A DNA stretch of 64,000 nucleotides from a virus. Location of the stretch: IMG/VR virus record IMGVR_UViG_3300045999_009250, positions 107,685-171,684 of that record; one strand, 5' to 3'. How positions within the stretch are numbered: the stretch's first letter is position 1; every line of letters begins with the position of its first letter. The notes beneath the pieces were generated by a model, which saw only the letters and a program-made list of their open reading frames with translations, had not been told where the DNA came from and ran no database searches. A program made the position numbers and the translations under genes. Of this stretch, positions 15,754 to 23,552 are shown one piece after another.

Positions 15754-15780
15754 AAGGCTTGATTTTCCAAGCCTTCTTTT
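15754..15780 (+). terminator. Terminator fused to promoter
   Basis: AAGGCTTG / CAAGCCTT stem with ATTTTC loop, then TTCTTTT. Confidence 0.8.
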
Positions 15781-15792
15781 ATATATTTATAA
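15759..15792 (+). promoter_or_regulatory. Mixed early/late box before 15809
   Basis: TTGA at 15759-15762, 19 nt, TATATT at 15782-15787, which is also the start of a late-type box ATATTTATAA. Confidence 0.55.
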
Positions 15793-15808
15793 CATAATAA
15801 AAAATCAA

Positions 15809-16207
15809 ATGAAAATAAATAATCCAGTAAATGCTCTTATTAAAATAGGCAAGTACGTAGTTAATCCATCAACATCAACAAATAAACAACTAACTAGATA
15901 TACTTGGGATGATGCTGTTAGTAAAAAAATAGTTAAAAGTGTAACTAAAAACAATGTTGAAAATTTATTCAACACTTTAGGAATAAAACCAACCAAAGTA
16001 GAAGTAGAAGATATTTATGGTCGTGCATCTATTTATGTGTTTGGTGAAGTAAACGGAACTAAAATAATATATGCTAGAAGAGAAAGTGATTCACCAATGG
16101 CAGGACAAACTAAAGTTTATTCACCATACGCTGTAGTTAGATTATTACATATAAAAAATCTACCTAAAGATGAAATATTACAAGCATTAAAAATACCTAA
16201 CTCTTAA
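15809..16207 (+). CDS. Hypothetical protein
   Basis: 132 residues, beta-rich centre (KVEVEDIYGRASIYVFGEVNGTKIIYARRE) and helical C-terminus. Not recognised. Followed by another late-box gene, so probably late-expressed. Confidence 0.6.
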   Translation: MKINNPVNALIKIGKYVVNPSTSTNKQLTRYTWDDAVSKKIVKSVTKNNVENLFNTLGIKPTKVEVEDIYGRASIYVFGEVNGTKIIYARRESDSPMAGQTKVYSPYAVVRLLHIKNLPKDEILQALKIPNS

Positions 16208-16216
16208 AAATATTTA

Positions 16217-16227
16217 AATATTTATAA
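16217..16227 (+). promoter_or_regulatory. Late-type box
   Basis: AATATTTATAA then TC and ATG at 16230. Confidence 0.6.
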
Positions 16228-16229
16228 TC

Positions 16230-16586
16230 ATGAAAAAAGAAGTATTAAACGAAGAATTTCTTAGAATGCAAGAATTAGCAGGTATTGTTAATGAAATGCC
16301 TATAATAAAAAATCCATTATTAAATAAACGTGCAATTGAAGTAATTAAAGAATGGATTTGGTATACTTGTGATGAAGGACAAGCAACAGATGATATCAAC
16401 AAATATAATAAAATGGTTGACGAATATTTTGCTAATAAGAATGAAGTTATTTCAAAAGAGGATTTTCACAAAATTTGGGAAAAAGTAGTTGAAAAATGGG
16501 GAGTTGGAGATGTGGGAGCTGATTGGGAAGCTTTTGACGAAACATGGGAAGATGTTCAAAACGGTACTTTAATGGGAACATATTAA
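16230..16586 (+). CDS. Cargo-family protein (LAGI N-terminus)
   Basis: 118 residues. Starts KKEVLNEEFLRMQELAGIVNE, the same pattern as 26804, with candidate (L/I)-x-E sites. The body is acidic and Trp-rich (EWIWYTCDEGQA, GADWEAFDETWEDVQNG). I infer packaging in the head by analogy with T4 internal proteins; activity unknown. Confidence 0.7.
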   Translation: MKKEVLNEEFLRMQELAGIVNEMPIIKNPLLNKRAIEVIKEWIWYTCDEGQATDDINKYNKMVDEYFANKNEVISKEDFHKIWEKVVEKWGVGDVGADWEAFDETWEDVQNGTLMGTY

Positions 16587-16608
16587 TAAAAATATATAAT
16601 ATTTTAAG

Positions 16609-16636
16609 AGAGGCTTGGGAAACTAAGCCTCTTTTT
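16609..16636 (+). terminator. Terminator fused to promoter
   Basis: AGAGGCTT / AAGCCTCT stem, then TTTTT. Confidence 0.85.
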
Positions 16637-16647
16637 GTATGTTCACC
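16615..16647 (+). promoter_or_regulatory. Early-type promoter before 16650
   Basis: TTGG at 16615-16618, 19 nt, TATGTT at 16638-16643, CACC; ATG 2 nt later. Confidence 0.85.
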
Positions 16648-16649
16648 GT

Positions 16650-16892
16650 ATGAAAAAATTATCAGAAAAAACAACACAAATATACAATGTTGAAACATAC
16701 AGTGCAATTGATGTTTCTTTAGTATACAAAGGTGAAGATTATAATGTAGAAATAAAAGTATATGATGGGTTTGATAGTGGAAAAATTAATGCTCCTGTTA
16801 TATATGATTTAAGTGATAATAAATTGATTAATCCCTTAGATCCTATTTTTGATGAAATAATCGAGTATGTTGAATCTCAAGTAATAAAATGA
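16650..16892 (+). CDS. Hypothetical protein, paralogue of 19860
   Basis: 80 residues. The pattern YNVETYSAIDVSLVYKGEDYNVEIKVY, then DPIFDEIIEYVE, matches the C-terminal half of the protein at 19860 (VNIYLTYKEIKYSVEIRYY, DPIVDEIITYIE). A small beta-beta-helix unit of unknown role. The in-frame ATG at 16635 is in the promoter. Its stop overlaps the next ATG (ATGA). Confidence 0.62.
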   Translation: MKKLSEKTTQIYNVETYSAIDVSLVYKGEDYNVEIKVYDGFDSGKINAPVIYDLSDNKLINPLDPIFDEIIEYVESQVIK

Positions 16893-17005
16893 AACCATTA
16901 ACAAGAGAACAATTAATTAAAAACGGAACATGCTGTGGATTAAAATGTATGAATTGTCCTTACATTCCAAAAGCAGTTAAAGGTAATAAAAATTTAACTA
17001 AATAA
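16889..17005 (+). CDS. Tiny cysteine-rich protein (DUF5522-like CCG-C-CPY motif)
   Basis: 38 residues. TCCGLKCMNCPYIPK is the metal-binding type signature of a small bacteroidete family (CCGxxCxxCPY). Starts in the stop of 16650. Function unknown; probably a host-derived small zinc or iron-binding protein. Confidence 0.62.
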   Translation: MKPLTREQLIKNGTCCGLKCMNCPYIPKAVKGNKNLTK

Positions 17006-17013
17006 AAACATAT

Positions 17014-17046
17014 TTGGTTACCTGAGATAAATTTCGTATATTCACA
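17014..17046 (+). promoter_or_regulatory. Early-type promoter before 17062
   Basis: TTGG at 17014-17017, 19 nt, TATATT at 17037-17042, CACA. Confidence 0.8.
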
Positions 17047-17061
17047 TCATAATAAAAAAAT

Positions 17062-17208
17062 ATGAGTAATATAAAAAATTTAACAATCGAGGATATTAAT
17101 GAAATAATGGAAGCAATTGAAACTACATCTGTTAAAGTGTATTGGAAAGAGTTTGATGAAATTAAATTAGCATTAATGAAATTAGTAGTTGATAAAAAAC
17201 AAGCGTAA
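17062..17208 (+). CDS. Small hypothetical protein
   Basis: 48 residues, acidic helical (IEDINEIMEAIETTSVKVYWKEFDEI). Supported by the promoter 16 nt upstream and the following gene 6 nt downstream. Not recognised. Confidence 0.55.
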   Translation: MSNIKNLTIEDINEIMEAIETTSVKVYWKEFDEIKLALMKLVVDKKQA

Positions 17209-17214
17209 ATAATA

Positions 17215-18159
17215 ATGAAAAACATACATTTAATACCAACAGATAAATTAAGTAGGTTAGGTAGATTTATTGATACTGACAATTTAGTTTTAAGAACGGA
17301 TGATGATATACCAAGAGGTGAAAACATAAACATTTACATTACTTCTGATGAAGAAATTAAAGAAGGGGATTTGATTTTACCACCATCTAATATTCCTGTT
17401 AGATACGATGGACAAAAATACAAAGGTGATGAACCATTAAAATGTTGGAAAAAAATAATCCTAACAACAGACCGAGACTTAATCAAAGATGGTGTTCAAG
17501 AAATTGATGATGAGTTTTTAGTATGGTTTGTAAATAATCCAAGTTGTGAGTGGGTTGATGTTACTGATTGGATGGACACGAATGGTAATATTGCTTTTGG
17601 TGGGGATGTAAGATATCAAATATCTTCTTCTACATATAACAAAATCATCATTCCACAAGAAGAACCTAAACAAATTAAATGTTATTGTGGTCATACTATA
17701 ACTTGTGATTGTGAACCTTTACAAGAAACACTTGAAGAAGCTGCTGAAATGTATATTCAATCAAAAAATCCACAATGGACACCATATCATAAACAATCTT
17801 TTAAAGATGGTGCTAAATGGCAAGATGAGAGAAGCCAAAAAATAGTACCTTTTGATGCTGTAGATATTGAAGTATTTGCAATAAAACCAAATGAAGATGG
17901 GAAATTATTTGCTTATATTGGGTATAAAATTGCTAATGGAAATTTCGAATTCAATGTTGTACCTTTTACTGAACCTCAAGCAGAAAGAATGTATAGTGAG
18001 GAAGATATGTTTGAATTTTCTCAATGGATTTCTCATGAAGATTGGGTTTATTTACCAAGTAAAGATTATTGGGTAAATGAAGAACAAGAAGAATTAGAAC
18101 AGAAATTAAGCTCAAAGGAAATATTGAATCTATGGTTTGAACAACTTAAAAAGAAATAA
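17215..18159 (+). CDS. Hypothetical phage protein with internal CxC cluster
   Basis: 314 residues. The N-terminus IHLIPTDKLSRLGRF begins a section common in uncharacterised Bacteroidota phage proteins. Near residue 157 is CYCGHTITCDC, a possible metal site, followed by a helical AAEMYIQSKNPQW and KWQDERS block, then ERMYSEEDMFEFSQWIS. The last block recurs in 18161 with identical DNA over about 27 nt. Function unknown. Confidence 0.62.
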   Translation: MKNIHLIPTDKLSRLGRFIDTDNLVLRTDDDIPRGENINIYITSDEEIKEGDLILPPSNIPVRYDGQKYKGDEPLKCWKKIILTTDRDLIKDGVQEIDDEFLVWFVNNPSCEWVDVTDWMDTNGNIAFGGDVRYQISSSTYNKIIIPQEEPKQIKCYCGHTITCDCEPLQETLEEAAEMYIQSKNPQWTPYHKQSFKDGAKWQDERSQKIVPFDAVDIEVFAIKPNEDGKLFAYIGYKIANGNFEFNVVPFTEPQAERMYSEEDMFEFSQWISHEDWVYLPSKDYWVNEEQEELEQKLSSKEILNLWFEQLKKK

Positions 18160-18160
18160 T

Positions 18161-18397
18161 ATGAAAGAAGAAACAATAGAAGAAGTTGCTGAAAGATTGT
18201 TTAATAATTTTCAAAAAGAAAATCCTATTATACCAACAGAAGATATTAGACCTTTTAAATTAGGATTTATTAAAGGTACTAAATGGCAACAAGAAAGAAT
18301 GTATAGTGAGGAAGATATGTTAAGATTTGCACAAAAATACTCAGTAAATAAATTAGATAAATCTCATATTCAACAATTTAAAAAGAAATTTGGCTAA
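18161..18397 (+). CDS. Hypothetical protein sharing a block with 17215
   Basis: 78 residues. FIKGTKWQQERMYSEEDMLRFAQKYS parallels two separate blocks of 17215, so the two genes exchanged or duplicated sequence. Begins 1 nt after the previous stop. Confidence 0.58.
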   Translation: MKEETIEEVAERLFNNFQKENPIIPTEDIRPFKLGFIKGTKWQQERMYSEEDMLRFAQKYSVNKLDKSHIQQFKKKFG

Positions 18398-18422
18398 GCA
18401 AAATCAAAATCGTATATTCACA
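18390..18422 (+). promoter_or_regulatory. Early-type promoter before 18428
   Basis: TTGG at 18390-18393, 19 nt, TATATT at 18413-18418, CACA. Confidence 0.8.
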
Positions 18423-18427
18423 GCATA

Positions 18428-18802
18428 ATGAAACAAGAGATTAAACCAACATACACAACCTTTGAACAAGCCAAATGGCTAAAAGAAAAAGGATTTGATA
18501 TACCTTGTAGAGAAGGATGGTATATAGCTCAATTAGACCCTTATAAAGGTCAGCTATTTCCTGATGATACAGGAGGTAAACACGAAATAGAAAAACCAGA
18601 ACAACACCAAGTTGTTGAATGGTTAAGGATTAACCATGGTATTTGGATTAGTGTTCAACAAGATGTTAATAAATACGATGCTTACATAAAAAATAAAAAA
18701 TATGATAGAACAAAAGTTCAACATGTAACCAACCAATTTAATTTACCGCAAGAAGCATATTCAGGAGCATTTGATTACATTAAAGACAATAATTTGATAT
18801 AA
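18428..18802 (+). CDS. Hypothetical phage protein
   Basis: 124 residues. The composition (TTFEQAKWLKEKGFD, then QHQVVEWLRINHGIWISV) is of a type often seen in Bacteroidota phage and prophage genomes with no assigned role. Soluble, alpha/beta. Confidence 0.65.
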   Translation: MKQEIKPTYTTFEQAKWLKEKGFDIPCREGWYIAQLDPYKGQLFPDDTGGKHEIEKPEQHQVVEWLRINHGIWISVQQDVNKYDAYIKNKKYDRTKVQHVTNQFNLPQEAYSGAFDYIKDNNLI

Positions 18803-18804
18803 GC

Positions 18805-19038
18805 ATGGAAATAATATTTTTTATAATATCAATTATGATAACTACTTTAATAATATGGAGTATTGGTAGGTCAGTATTTGAAACCAATAAACAATTAATA
18901 AAAGCATATGAAACCTCAGAATTTTTAGGTCTAATACATCTTATAATGGGAATATTATTAATGTCAACTTTATTTATAACATTGTGTGCTTGTAATAATA
19001 CTTTTTGGCATTTACCTTATTTAATAACAAAACAATAA
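18805..19038 (+). CDS. Two-span membrane protein
   Basis: 77 residues with hydrophobic spans at about 2-20 (IIFFIISIMITTLIIWSI) and 43-65 (LIHLIMGILLMSTLFITLC). Starts 2 nt after 18428 ends. Function unknown. Confidence 0.6.
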   Translation: MEIIFFIISIMITTLIIWSIGRSVFETNKQLIKAYETSEFLGLIHLIMGILLMSTLFITLCACNNTFWHLPYLITKQ

Positions 19039-19044
19039 TTTAAT

Positions 19045-19287
19045 ATGAATTGTACAGATAGACAAAAAGAATTAATGATTGATTTAATTAATAAACAGTT
19101 AAATAAATTAGAAGAATCTATTAAATGTATAGAAGGAAATATTAAACATAATTTAGCAAAAATACCTAACAAAAATAAGTTAATGGAAGCCGAATTATTT
19201 CATGCAATTGGACAACACTATATAAAACTTGCTCAATGTTTAGCGGATAAATTTAATTTGGAAACTGTTTTAAAGACAATAACTTAA
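19045..19287 (+). CDS. Hypothetical helical protein
   Basis: 80 residues, one long amphipathic helix (KQLNKLEESIKCIEGNI) and a second helix with His and Cys. Not recognised. In the same run of closely spaced genes as 18428. Confidence 0.55.
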   Translation: MNCTDRQKELMIDLINKQLNKLEESIKCIEGNIKHNLAKIPNKNKLMEAELFHAIGQHYIKLAQCLADKFNLETVLKTIT

Positions 19288-19288
19288 T

Positions 19289-19534
19289 ATGACAACAAAA
19301 GAAGAATTAGCAAAAGAAATATTAATTAGAAAATTAGTTGGTACTCATGTTACAATAGAACAAAATGACCGTTGGGGTACTATATTTAATGAAAGTGGTA
19401 GATTAAGTAGTGATAGTTCAGTTGAATTAATGAAAATATTTAAAATATATTTTGAAGTGAAATATGAAGATGAATTAGAAGCCAAAAATCAAGAAATAAA
19501 ACAATTAAAAGAGGAATTGGCTAAGCAAAATTAA
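19289..19534 (+). CDS. Hypothetical protein with C-terminal coiled coil
   Basis: 81 residues; the last 25 (DELEAKNQEIKQLKEELAKQ) are a clear coiled coil. Begins 1 nt after 19045 ends. Not recognised. Confidence 0.58.
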   Translation: MTTKEELAKEILIRKLVGTHVTIEQNDRWGTIFNESGRLSSDSSVELMKIFKIYFEVKYEDELEAKNQEIKQLKEELAKQN

Positions 19535-19549
19535 AACCATATATTCACA
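19517..19549 (+). promoter_or_regulatory. Early-type promoter before 19555
   Basis: TTGG at 19517-19520, 19 nt, TATATT at 19540-19545, CACA. Confidence 0.75.
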
Positions 19550-19554
19550 ACATA

Positions 19555-19800
19555 ATGATAAAAGTATTAACTAGAAAAGAATATAAAAGACTAAGAACAA
19601 TAGAAAGCGCTGCTCATCGTTATGCTTACTCTTTAAAAAACCATTCAGAAAGTATAAAACTAAATCAGTATAGAATATTGTGGAAACAAATAGCAGAGGA
19701 ATTAAATATATTACAACCAAATGGAGAAGAGGTAAAATATAGAACAGATATGGGTGAAGATTATTCATATGGATATAATTTTGGAGATATTTTAGCTTAA
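19555..19800 (+). CDS. Hypothetical protein
   Basis: 81 residues, basic helical N-terminal half (TRKEYKRLRTIESAAHRYAY) and a Tyr/Gly-rich tail. Not recognised. Confidence 0.55.
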   Translation: MIKVLTRKEYKRLRTIESAAHRYAYSLKNHSESIKLNQYRILWKQIAEELNILQPNGEEVKYRTDMGEDYSYGYNFGDILA

Positions 19801-19808
19801 AAACAGAT

Positions 19809-19841
19809 TTGGAGAAGCAAAACAGAAATCGTATATTCACA
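19809..19841 (+). promoter_or_regulatory. Early-type promoter before 19860
   Basis: TTGG at 19809-19812, 19 nt, TATATT at 19832-19837, CACA. Confidence 0.8.
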
Positions 19842-19859
19842 GCATAATAAAAAATAATA

Positions 19860-20276
19860 ATGAAAGAAAATAAAGTATTAAGTCCAATTAAATTAGTTGT
19901 AATGGCATTAACAGATTATAATATTAATGGTGAAGAATTAGAAACATTGATTAGAGATTTAGGGATGGAAGATCAAATGTTAAGACAATTGGTTATGAAA
20001 GCAGATATTGATGTTGTAAATGAATTGATTAGAGAAAAAGAGGAATTGGAGTTAATAAATGAAACAAAAGTACATAATATAGTTTCATTTACTACAGTTA
20101 ATATTTATTTAACATATAAAGAAATAAAATATAGTGTTGAAATTAGATATTATAATGATAGTGATATTGATTATATCGTATCTGACTCAGTTACAGGAGA
20201 TAAATTACATAGTAAAGATCCTATAGTTGATGAAATAATTACTTACATTGAAGAAAATGTTGATTTGGCTAATTAA
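19860..20276 (+). CDS. Hypothetical protein, C-terminal half paralogous to 16650
   Basis: 138 residues. An N-terminal helical part (LIRDLGMEDQMLRQLVMK) is joined to the unit seen alone in 16650 (VNIYLTYKEIKYSVEIRYY ending DEIITYIE). Looks like a fusion of two small modules. Function unknown. The DLAN ending contains the next promoter's TTGG. Confidence 0.6.
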   Translation: MKENKVLSPIKLVVMALTDYNINGEELETLIRDLGMEDQMLRQLVMKADIDVVNELIREKEELELINETKVHNIVSFTTVNIYLTYKEIKYSVEIRYYNDSDIDYIVSDSVTGDKLHSKDPIVDEIITYIEENVDLAN

Positions 20277-20297
20277 AATCAATTTCGTATATTCACA
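20265..20297 (+). promoter_or_regulatory. Early-type promoter before 20309
   Basis: TTGG at 20265-20268, 19 nt, TATATT at 20288-20293, CACA. Confidence 0.8.
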
Positions 20298-20308
20298 GCA
20301 TAATAAAA

Positions 20309-20488
20309 ATGAAACATCAACTAATAGGAATAACAGTAGTAACAATTATAATGTACTTGTTTGGGAGTGTATGTGCAGGAACATTAAATATAGGAGAATG
20401 GAGCAAAGCAGGAAGAGTGATATTAGCATTAATATGGCTTATAATATTACCAAACATTGTAGTAGAAAAATACACAGGAGAAAAATAA
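20309..20488 (+). CDS. Two-span membrane protein
   Basis: 59 residues with spans at about 5-25 (LIGITVVTIIMYLFGSVCA) and 37-52 (VILALIWLIILPNIVV) and a charged tail. The promoter 11 nt upstream picks this frame over a longer overlapping frame at 20248. Function unknown. Confidence 0.6.
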   Translation: MKHQLIGITVVTIIMYLFGSVCAGTLNIGEWSKAGRVILALIWLIILPNIVVEKYTGEK

Positions 20489-20510
20489 ATAATATAATTC
20501 AGAAACATAA

Positions 20511-20756
20511 ATGAGACAATATAGAATAAAACAAACGGACGATAACAAATACTATGCTCAAACAAGACAATTAGCAACGGTAGTACGTTTCATTGATTTG
20601 GATTGGTATTCTATAACTAATGAATTAGAGGAAGTAGAGGATTATGAGTGTGAGGATTGGGGAAATCCATTATCAACAATGGAACAAGCACAAGAACGAA
20701 TAGAGCAATTTAAATTAAAAACACAATACCCTAAATATCATCCGTTTAATAGTTAA
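20511..20756 (+). CDS. Hypothetical protein
   Basis: 81 residues: basic beta-type start (YRIKQTDDNKYYAQTRQL), then acidic ELEEVEDYECEDWG. Resembles small phage proteins that precede non-coding regions; not recognised. It is the last gene before the long non-coding tract. Confidence 0.58.
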   Translation: MRQYRIKQTDDNKYYAQTRQLATVVRFIDLDWYSITNELEEVEDYECEDWGNPLSTMEQAQERIEQFKLKTQYPKYHPFNS

Positions 20757-20779
20757 AATAACGGTATATAACAACGTCT

Positions 20780-20810
20780 GATAAGGTCTCTGATAAGGGA
20801 TATGATAAGG
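20780..20810 (+). repeat. GATAAGG triple repeat with 12-nt period
   Basis: GATAAGG at 20780-20786, 20792-20798 and 20804-20810, a period close to one helical turn, as for protein-binding iterons. Confidence 0.7.
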
Positions 20811-20930
20811 ATTCTATTACGGTTAATACAACTATAAATAATAGTAACGTGTGACAAACTGATATGAAAGGGGATATGGAAATTGATAAGGAAAATTGAT
20901 ATGTGACTAACATGAAAATGGATATGTGGT

Positions 20931-20959
20931 GTGGTGGGTTAAGGGATATAACCACCCAC
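20931..20959 (+). repeat. Inverted repeat / hairpin
   Basis: GTGGTGGGTT pairs with AACCACCCAC around a 9-nt loop, with a 2x2 internal mismatch. Confidence 0.55.
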
Positions 20960-21169
20960 GTCATCGCCCCGTCCCATTTTACTACTACTAAAAGTATATA
21001 CAACAAATCGCAAAAACGCGCATCTCTTTGATAGGGCCCTTTGATAAAAGGAATTTTACATGATGAAGATTTAAAAACCATCAATCCATTGAGGGATTGC
21101 TTTAATAGGGCCCTTTTGATATGGAATTTAGCGCGTTTTTTTGTGATTTTGGAAAAATTGAATAACAAT

Positions 21170-21187
21170 CTATCAATAGATTGATAG
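21170..21187. repeat. Perfect inverted repeat
   Basis: CTATCAAT AG ATTGATAG, 8-bp arms and 2-nt centre. Confidence 0.65.
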
Positions 21188-21328
21188 CTTTATAAGTTCT
21201 TTGACAAGTTTTTTTGATAAGGGGAATTTTACGGGCGGAAGGGGATGCCGGCCCCGCAAAGAGCGGTGAGGATCGCGAGAGGGGAGGAATTTTACCCGCG
21301 GAAGATTTTAAAAGTCTGATAAGGAATT

Positions 21329-21361
21329 TTGGCAATGTAGGAAACCTTTCGTATGTTTACA
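21329..21361 (+). promoter_or_regulatory. Early-type promoter before 21379
   Basis: TTGG at 21329-21332, 19 nt, TATGTT at 21352-21357, TACA. Confidence 0.8.
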
Positions 21362-21378
21362 TCAAATAAATAAATAAT

Positions 21379-21813
21379 ATGGCAAAAAGATTAACACAGT
21401 ACGAAATTGATGCAATTTTGGGACAAGTAGTTTCAGAAATTGAGAACAACAAGAAAGATTTGACAAGTGATTCTGACGTGGTTAAGATGGAGAAATTAGC
21501 TAAAGCTGATAAGATTCACTTAATAACTCTAGAAAAAGAAATAGATGGGTTAAGAGAAAAATATGATGAACTCAAATCCCAAATTCAGGATAAACACTTA
21601 GGATTTGCTAAGGAAAAAGGGTTATATGTGAATAAATGGGATTTTGAAAGAGTACATGATCATGATTATGATATTGGTGAACAATTTTATAGTGTTCAAT
21701 CACTAGATTATGATGTTAAGACCCAAATTAGAAATCATATTATATTGAGTGGCTTGAAATTAGATAACTTAGATTCTTTGATAGGGGATTTGGTAAAGAA
21801 ATTTAGTAAATAA
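21379..21813 (+). CDS. Coiled-coil protein
   Basis: 144 residues. Residues 30-75 form a coiled coil (LITLEKEIDGLREKYDELKS). The C-terminal part has a His/Asp-rich FERVHDHDYDIGEQF. Not recognised. It precedes the DUF932 gene by 2 nt and probably shares its message. Confidence 0.62.
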   Translation: MAKRLTQYEIDAILGQVVSEIENNKKDLTSDSDVVKMEKLAKADKIHLITLEKEIDGLREKYDELKSQIQDKHLGFAKEKGLYVNKWDFERVHDHDYDIGEQFYSVQSLDYDVKTQIRNHIILSGLKLDNLDSLIGDLVKKFSK

Positions 21814-21815
21814 TT

Positions 21816-22619
21816 ATGCCATTAAATATCAATTCAGAAACATTTTTGACAGGGGCTCAGGTGCGAGCCAAGGCCCCGTCAATATTCACTACCCAAGGGT
21901 CTCCAGAAACAAGTGAACGCTACGCTCACATCCAAACTGATAGGATCATCTCTGATATGGAGCTCTTGGGGTGGGGTGTCGTGGATGCTAAGGAGGTTAA
22001 GGCTAGGAAAGGGGTAGGATTCCAGAAGCACCTAGTGGTGTTTAGAAATCCGGACCTAATGATCTCGGCTGAAGATGGGGACGATGTGTTCCCACAGATC
22101 CTTTTAACAAATTCTCACGACGGGAAGAACGCGTTTACTTTTACCGCTGGCCTATTTAGAATAATATGTGAGAATGGGCTAGTGATCTCCACTACGGAAT
22201 TCGAGAGCATGAAAATCAGGCACTACGGGTATTCATTTGAGGAGCTCCAGATCACGATCAGGGCTATGATTGAGCGCTTACCGTTGACAATTGAGTCACT
22301 TAACAAGTTCCGTGCCGTGGAATTGGGACAGGAGCAGATGCTAGAGTTTGCCCAGAGGGCACTAGCAACCAGATTTACAGCCGATGAATTAGAGAACATT
22401 GAAGTGGACCTAGCGCAACTGCTAGAGCCGACCAGAGCAGAGGATAGGGGATCAGATCTGTGGAGCGTGTTTAACGTGGTTCAGGAGAAATTGGTGGGCG
22501 GAATGTTCAGCTACACTTATGGGGATAAGACCCGCAAGGCTAGACGGATAAAGAACTTTAAACAGGATATCGCCGTTAATGAAAAATTATATGATTTAGC
22601 ATTGTCATACGCGGCTTAA
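21816..22619 (+). CDS. DUF932 family protein
   Basis: 267 residues matching the phage/plasmid DUF932 pattern: GWGVVDAKEVKARK, HLVVFRNPDL, LLTNSHDGKNAFTFTAGLFRIICENGLV, and MKIRHYGYSFEEL. The family's role is unknown; it often sits near mobile-element replication or defence genes. Codon use is strikingly richer in GC than neighbouring genes (many GGG, AGG, CTA, ATC and GAG codons), as in 22677 and 25330, suggesting separate origin or different selection. Confidence 0.85.
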   Translation: MPLNINSETFLTGAQVRAKAPSIFTTQGSPETSERYAHIQTDRIISDMELLGWGVVDAKEVKARKGVGFQKHLVVFRNPDLMISAEDGDDVFPQILLTNSHDGKNAFTFTAGLFRIICENGLVISTTEFESMKIRHYGYSFEELQITIRAMIERLPLTIESLNKFRAVELGQEQMLEFAQRALATRFTADELENIEVDLAQLLEPTRAEDRGSDLWSVFNVVQEKLVGGMFSYTYGDKTRKARRIKNFKQDIAVNEKLYDLALSYAA

Positions 22620-22635
22620 AGAAATAACTATGATA

Positions 22636-22663
22636 GGGGATTTGGGTAACTAGATCCCCTTTT
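22636..22663 (+). terminator. Terminator fused to promoter
   Basis: GGGGAT / ATCCCC stem, then TTTT. Confidence 0.8.
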
Positions 22664-22674
22664 GTATGTTTACA
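22642..22674 (+). promoter_or_regulatory. Early-type promoter before 22677
   Basis: TTGG at 22642-22645 in the hairpin, 19 nt, TATGTT at 22665-22670, TACA; ATG 2 nt later. Confidence 0.85.
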
Positions 22675-22676
22675 GA

Positions 22677-23552
22677 ATGAGTAATTATCTATATTTTGAC
22701 AAGGCACAAACCAAAAGAGGTCGTGGTAGACCAAAAATTCAGAACGTAATGCCTGTTCCTTCTATTATTGATTTCACAGGCATTGACAAGCTAGGTAATC
22801 TAGAGATTGATCCCCGAATGATGGAGACAATGACATCTGGAATGAGAATGGACCAGTTGATGTCTCATGAAGGTGGGATACCGTGTGCCACGAACATTAT
22901 GTGTATTGGGGATCCCGGGGTAGGGAAGACCACTATTCTGCTAGACTATCTGGCAGGGATCCAGACCGCGGGGCGCAAGTGTCTATTCATATCAGGTGAG
23001 ATGGGCAAGAAGCAGATGTTCAAGTACTCACAAAGGTTCCCTCAATTCCAGATACTAAAAACATTGTTCGTGTCTGATTATATTAACTACAATACTAAGG
23101 ATGTCATTGAACAGTCTCTTAACATGGGTTGGGATCTGGTGCTTATAGATAGTATAGCCGAAATTATAGGCGGCGTGCGAGATGATAATGGGTGGGACAG
23201 GAAGACTGCTGAGTCTTGGCTCGTAGACGTGTGCCAGCAGAATAATAAGGGTGAGAACGATGATAATAAGTTCACGTCATTTCTTTTGATACAGCAGGTG
23301 ACAAAGGGAGGTGTGTTCGTAGGGTCTAATGCCCTGAAACATCTAGTAGACGCGTTCATGGAGATGAGGAGAGAAGGGACAAGAGCCGGAGGTGGTAGCT
23401 ACATGGAGTTCAATAAGAACAGAAACGGACAAGTTGGGGTTAGATTGCCCTATGAACTAGACGCTAATAAGATCATTTATAGACAAATATTAGACGTTAA
23501 AGAAGATGATACAAAAACACCTGTAGAAGAAGATTTGGATACTGAAGAATAA
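22677..23552 (+). CDS. RecA-fold ATPase, RadA/DnaB-like
   Basis: 291 residues. Walker A is GDPGVGKTT (near residue 83), a sensor-like ISGEMG follows, Walker B is LVLIDSIAE, then LLIQQVTKGG, HLVDAFMEMRR and YMEFNKNRNG, which is the KNRxG loop of RadA and DnaB families. RadA proteins act in recombination branch processing; a helicase or recombinase role in phage replication is inferred. There is no RadA zinc finger or Lon-like domain, so it is a core-only version. The in-frame ATG at 22662 is in the promoter. Its centre is GC-rich. Confidence 0.85.
   Translation: MSNYLYFDKAQTKRGRGRPKIQNVMPVPSIIDFTGIDKLGNLEIDPRMMETMTSGMRMDQLMSHEGGIPCATNIMCIGDPGVGKTTILLDYLAGIQTAGRKCLFISGEMGKKQMFKYSQRFPQFQILKTLFVSDYINYNTKDVIEQSLNMGWDLVLIDSIAEIIGGVRDDNGWDRKTAESWLVDVCQQNNKGENDDNKFTSFLLIQQVTKGGVFVGSNALKHLVDAFMEMRREGTRAGGGSYMEFNKNRNGQVGVRLPYELDANKIIYRQILDVKEDDTKTPVEEDLDTEE

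Larger units (their letters stand above)
20757..21328. other. Repeat-rich non-coding tract (candidate replication origin or structured RNA)
   Basis: About 570 bp without a convincing gene. GATAAGG occurs six times, the first three exactly 12 nt apart (20780, 20792, 20804), then 20885, 21216 and 21318. GGAATTTTAC occurs at 21050, 21223 and 21286. GGGCCCTTTGAT-like blocks occur at 21033 and 21107. Inverted repeats lie at 20931-20959, 21082-21099 and 21170-21187. GC content is uneven, with a GC-rich patch at about 21230-21300. Iterons plus palindromes fit an origin; a long regulatory RNA is the alternative. Confidence 0.55.

Noticed and set aside
20248-20514. 88-codon ORF overlapping the 19860 end and the following promoter
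   Set aside because: It includes the promoter and is out of frame with the promoter-linked ATG at 20309, which gives a plausible two-span membrane protein.
20746-21335. Reverse-strand ORFs in the repeat-rich tract
   Set aside because: They have low-complexity, unlikely protein sequences, no recognisable start context and oppose all other genes; the repeats explain the open frames.
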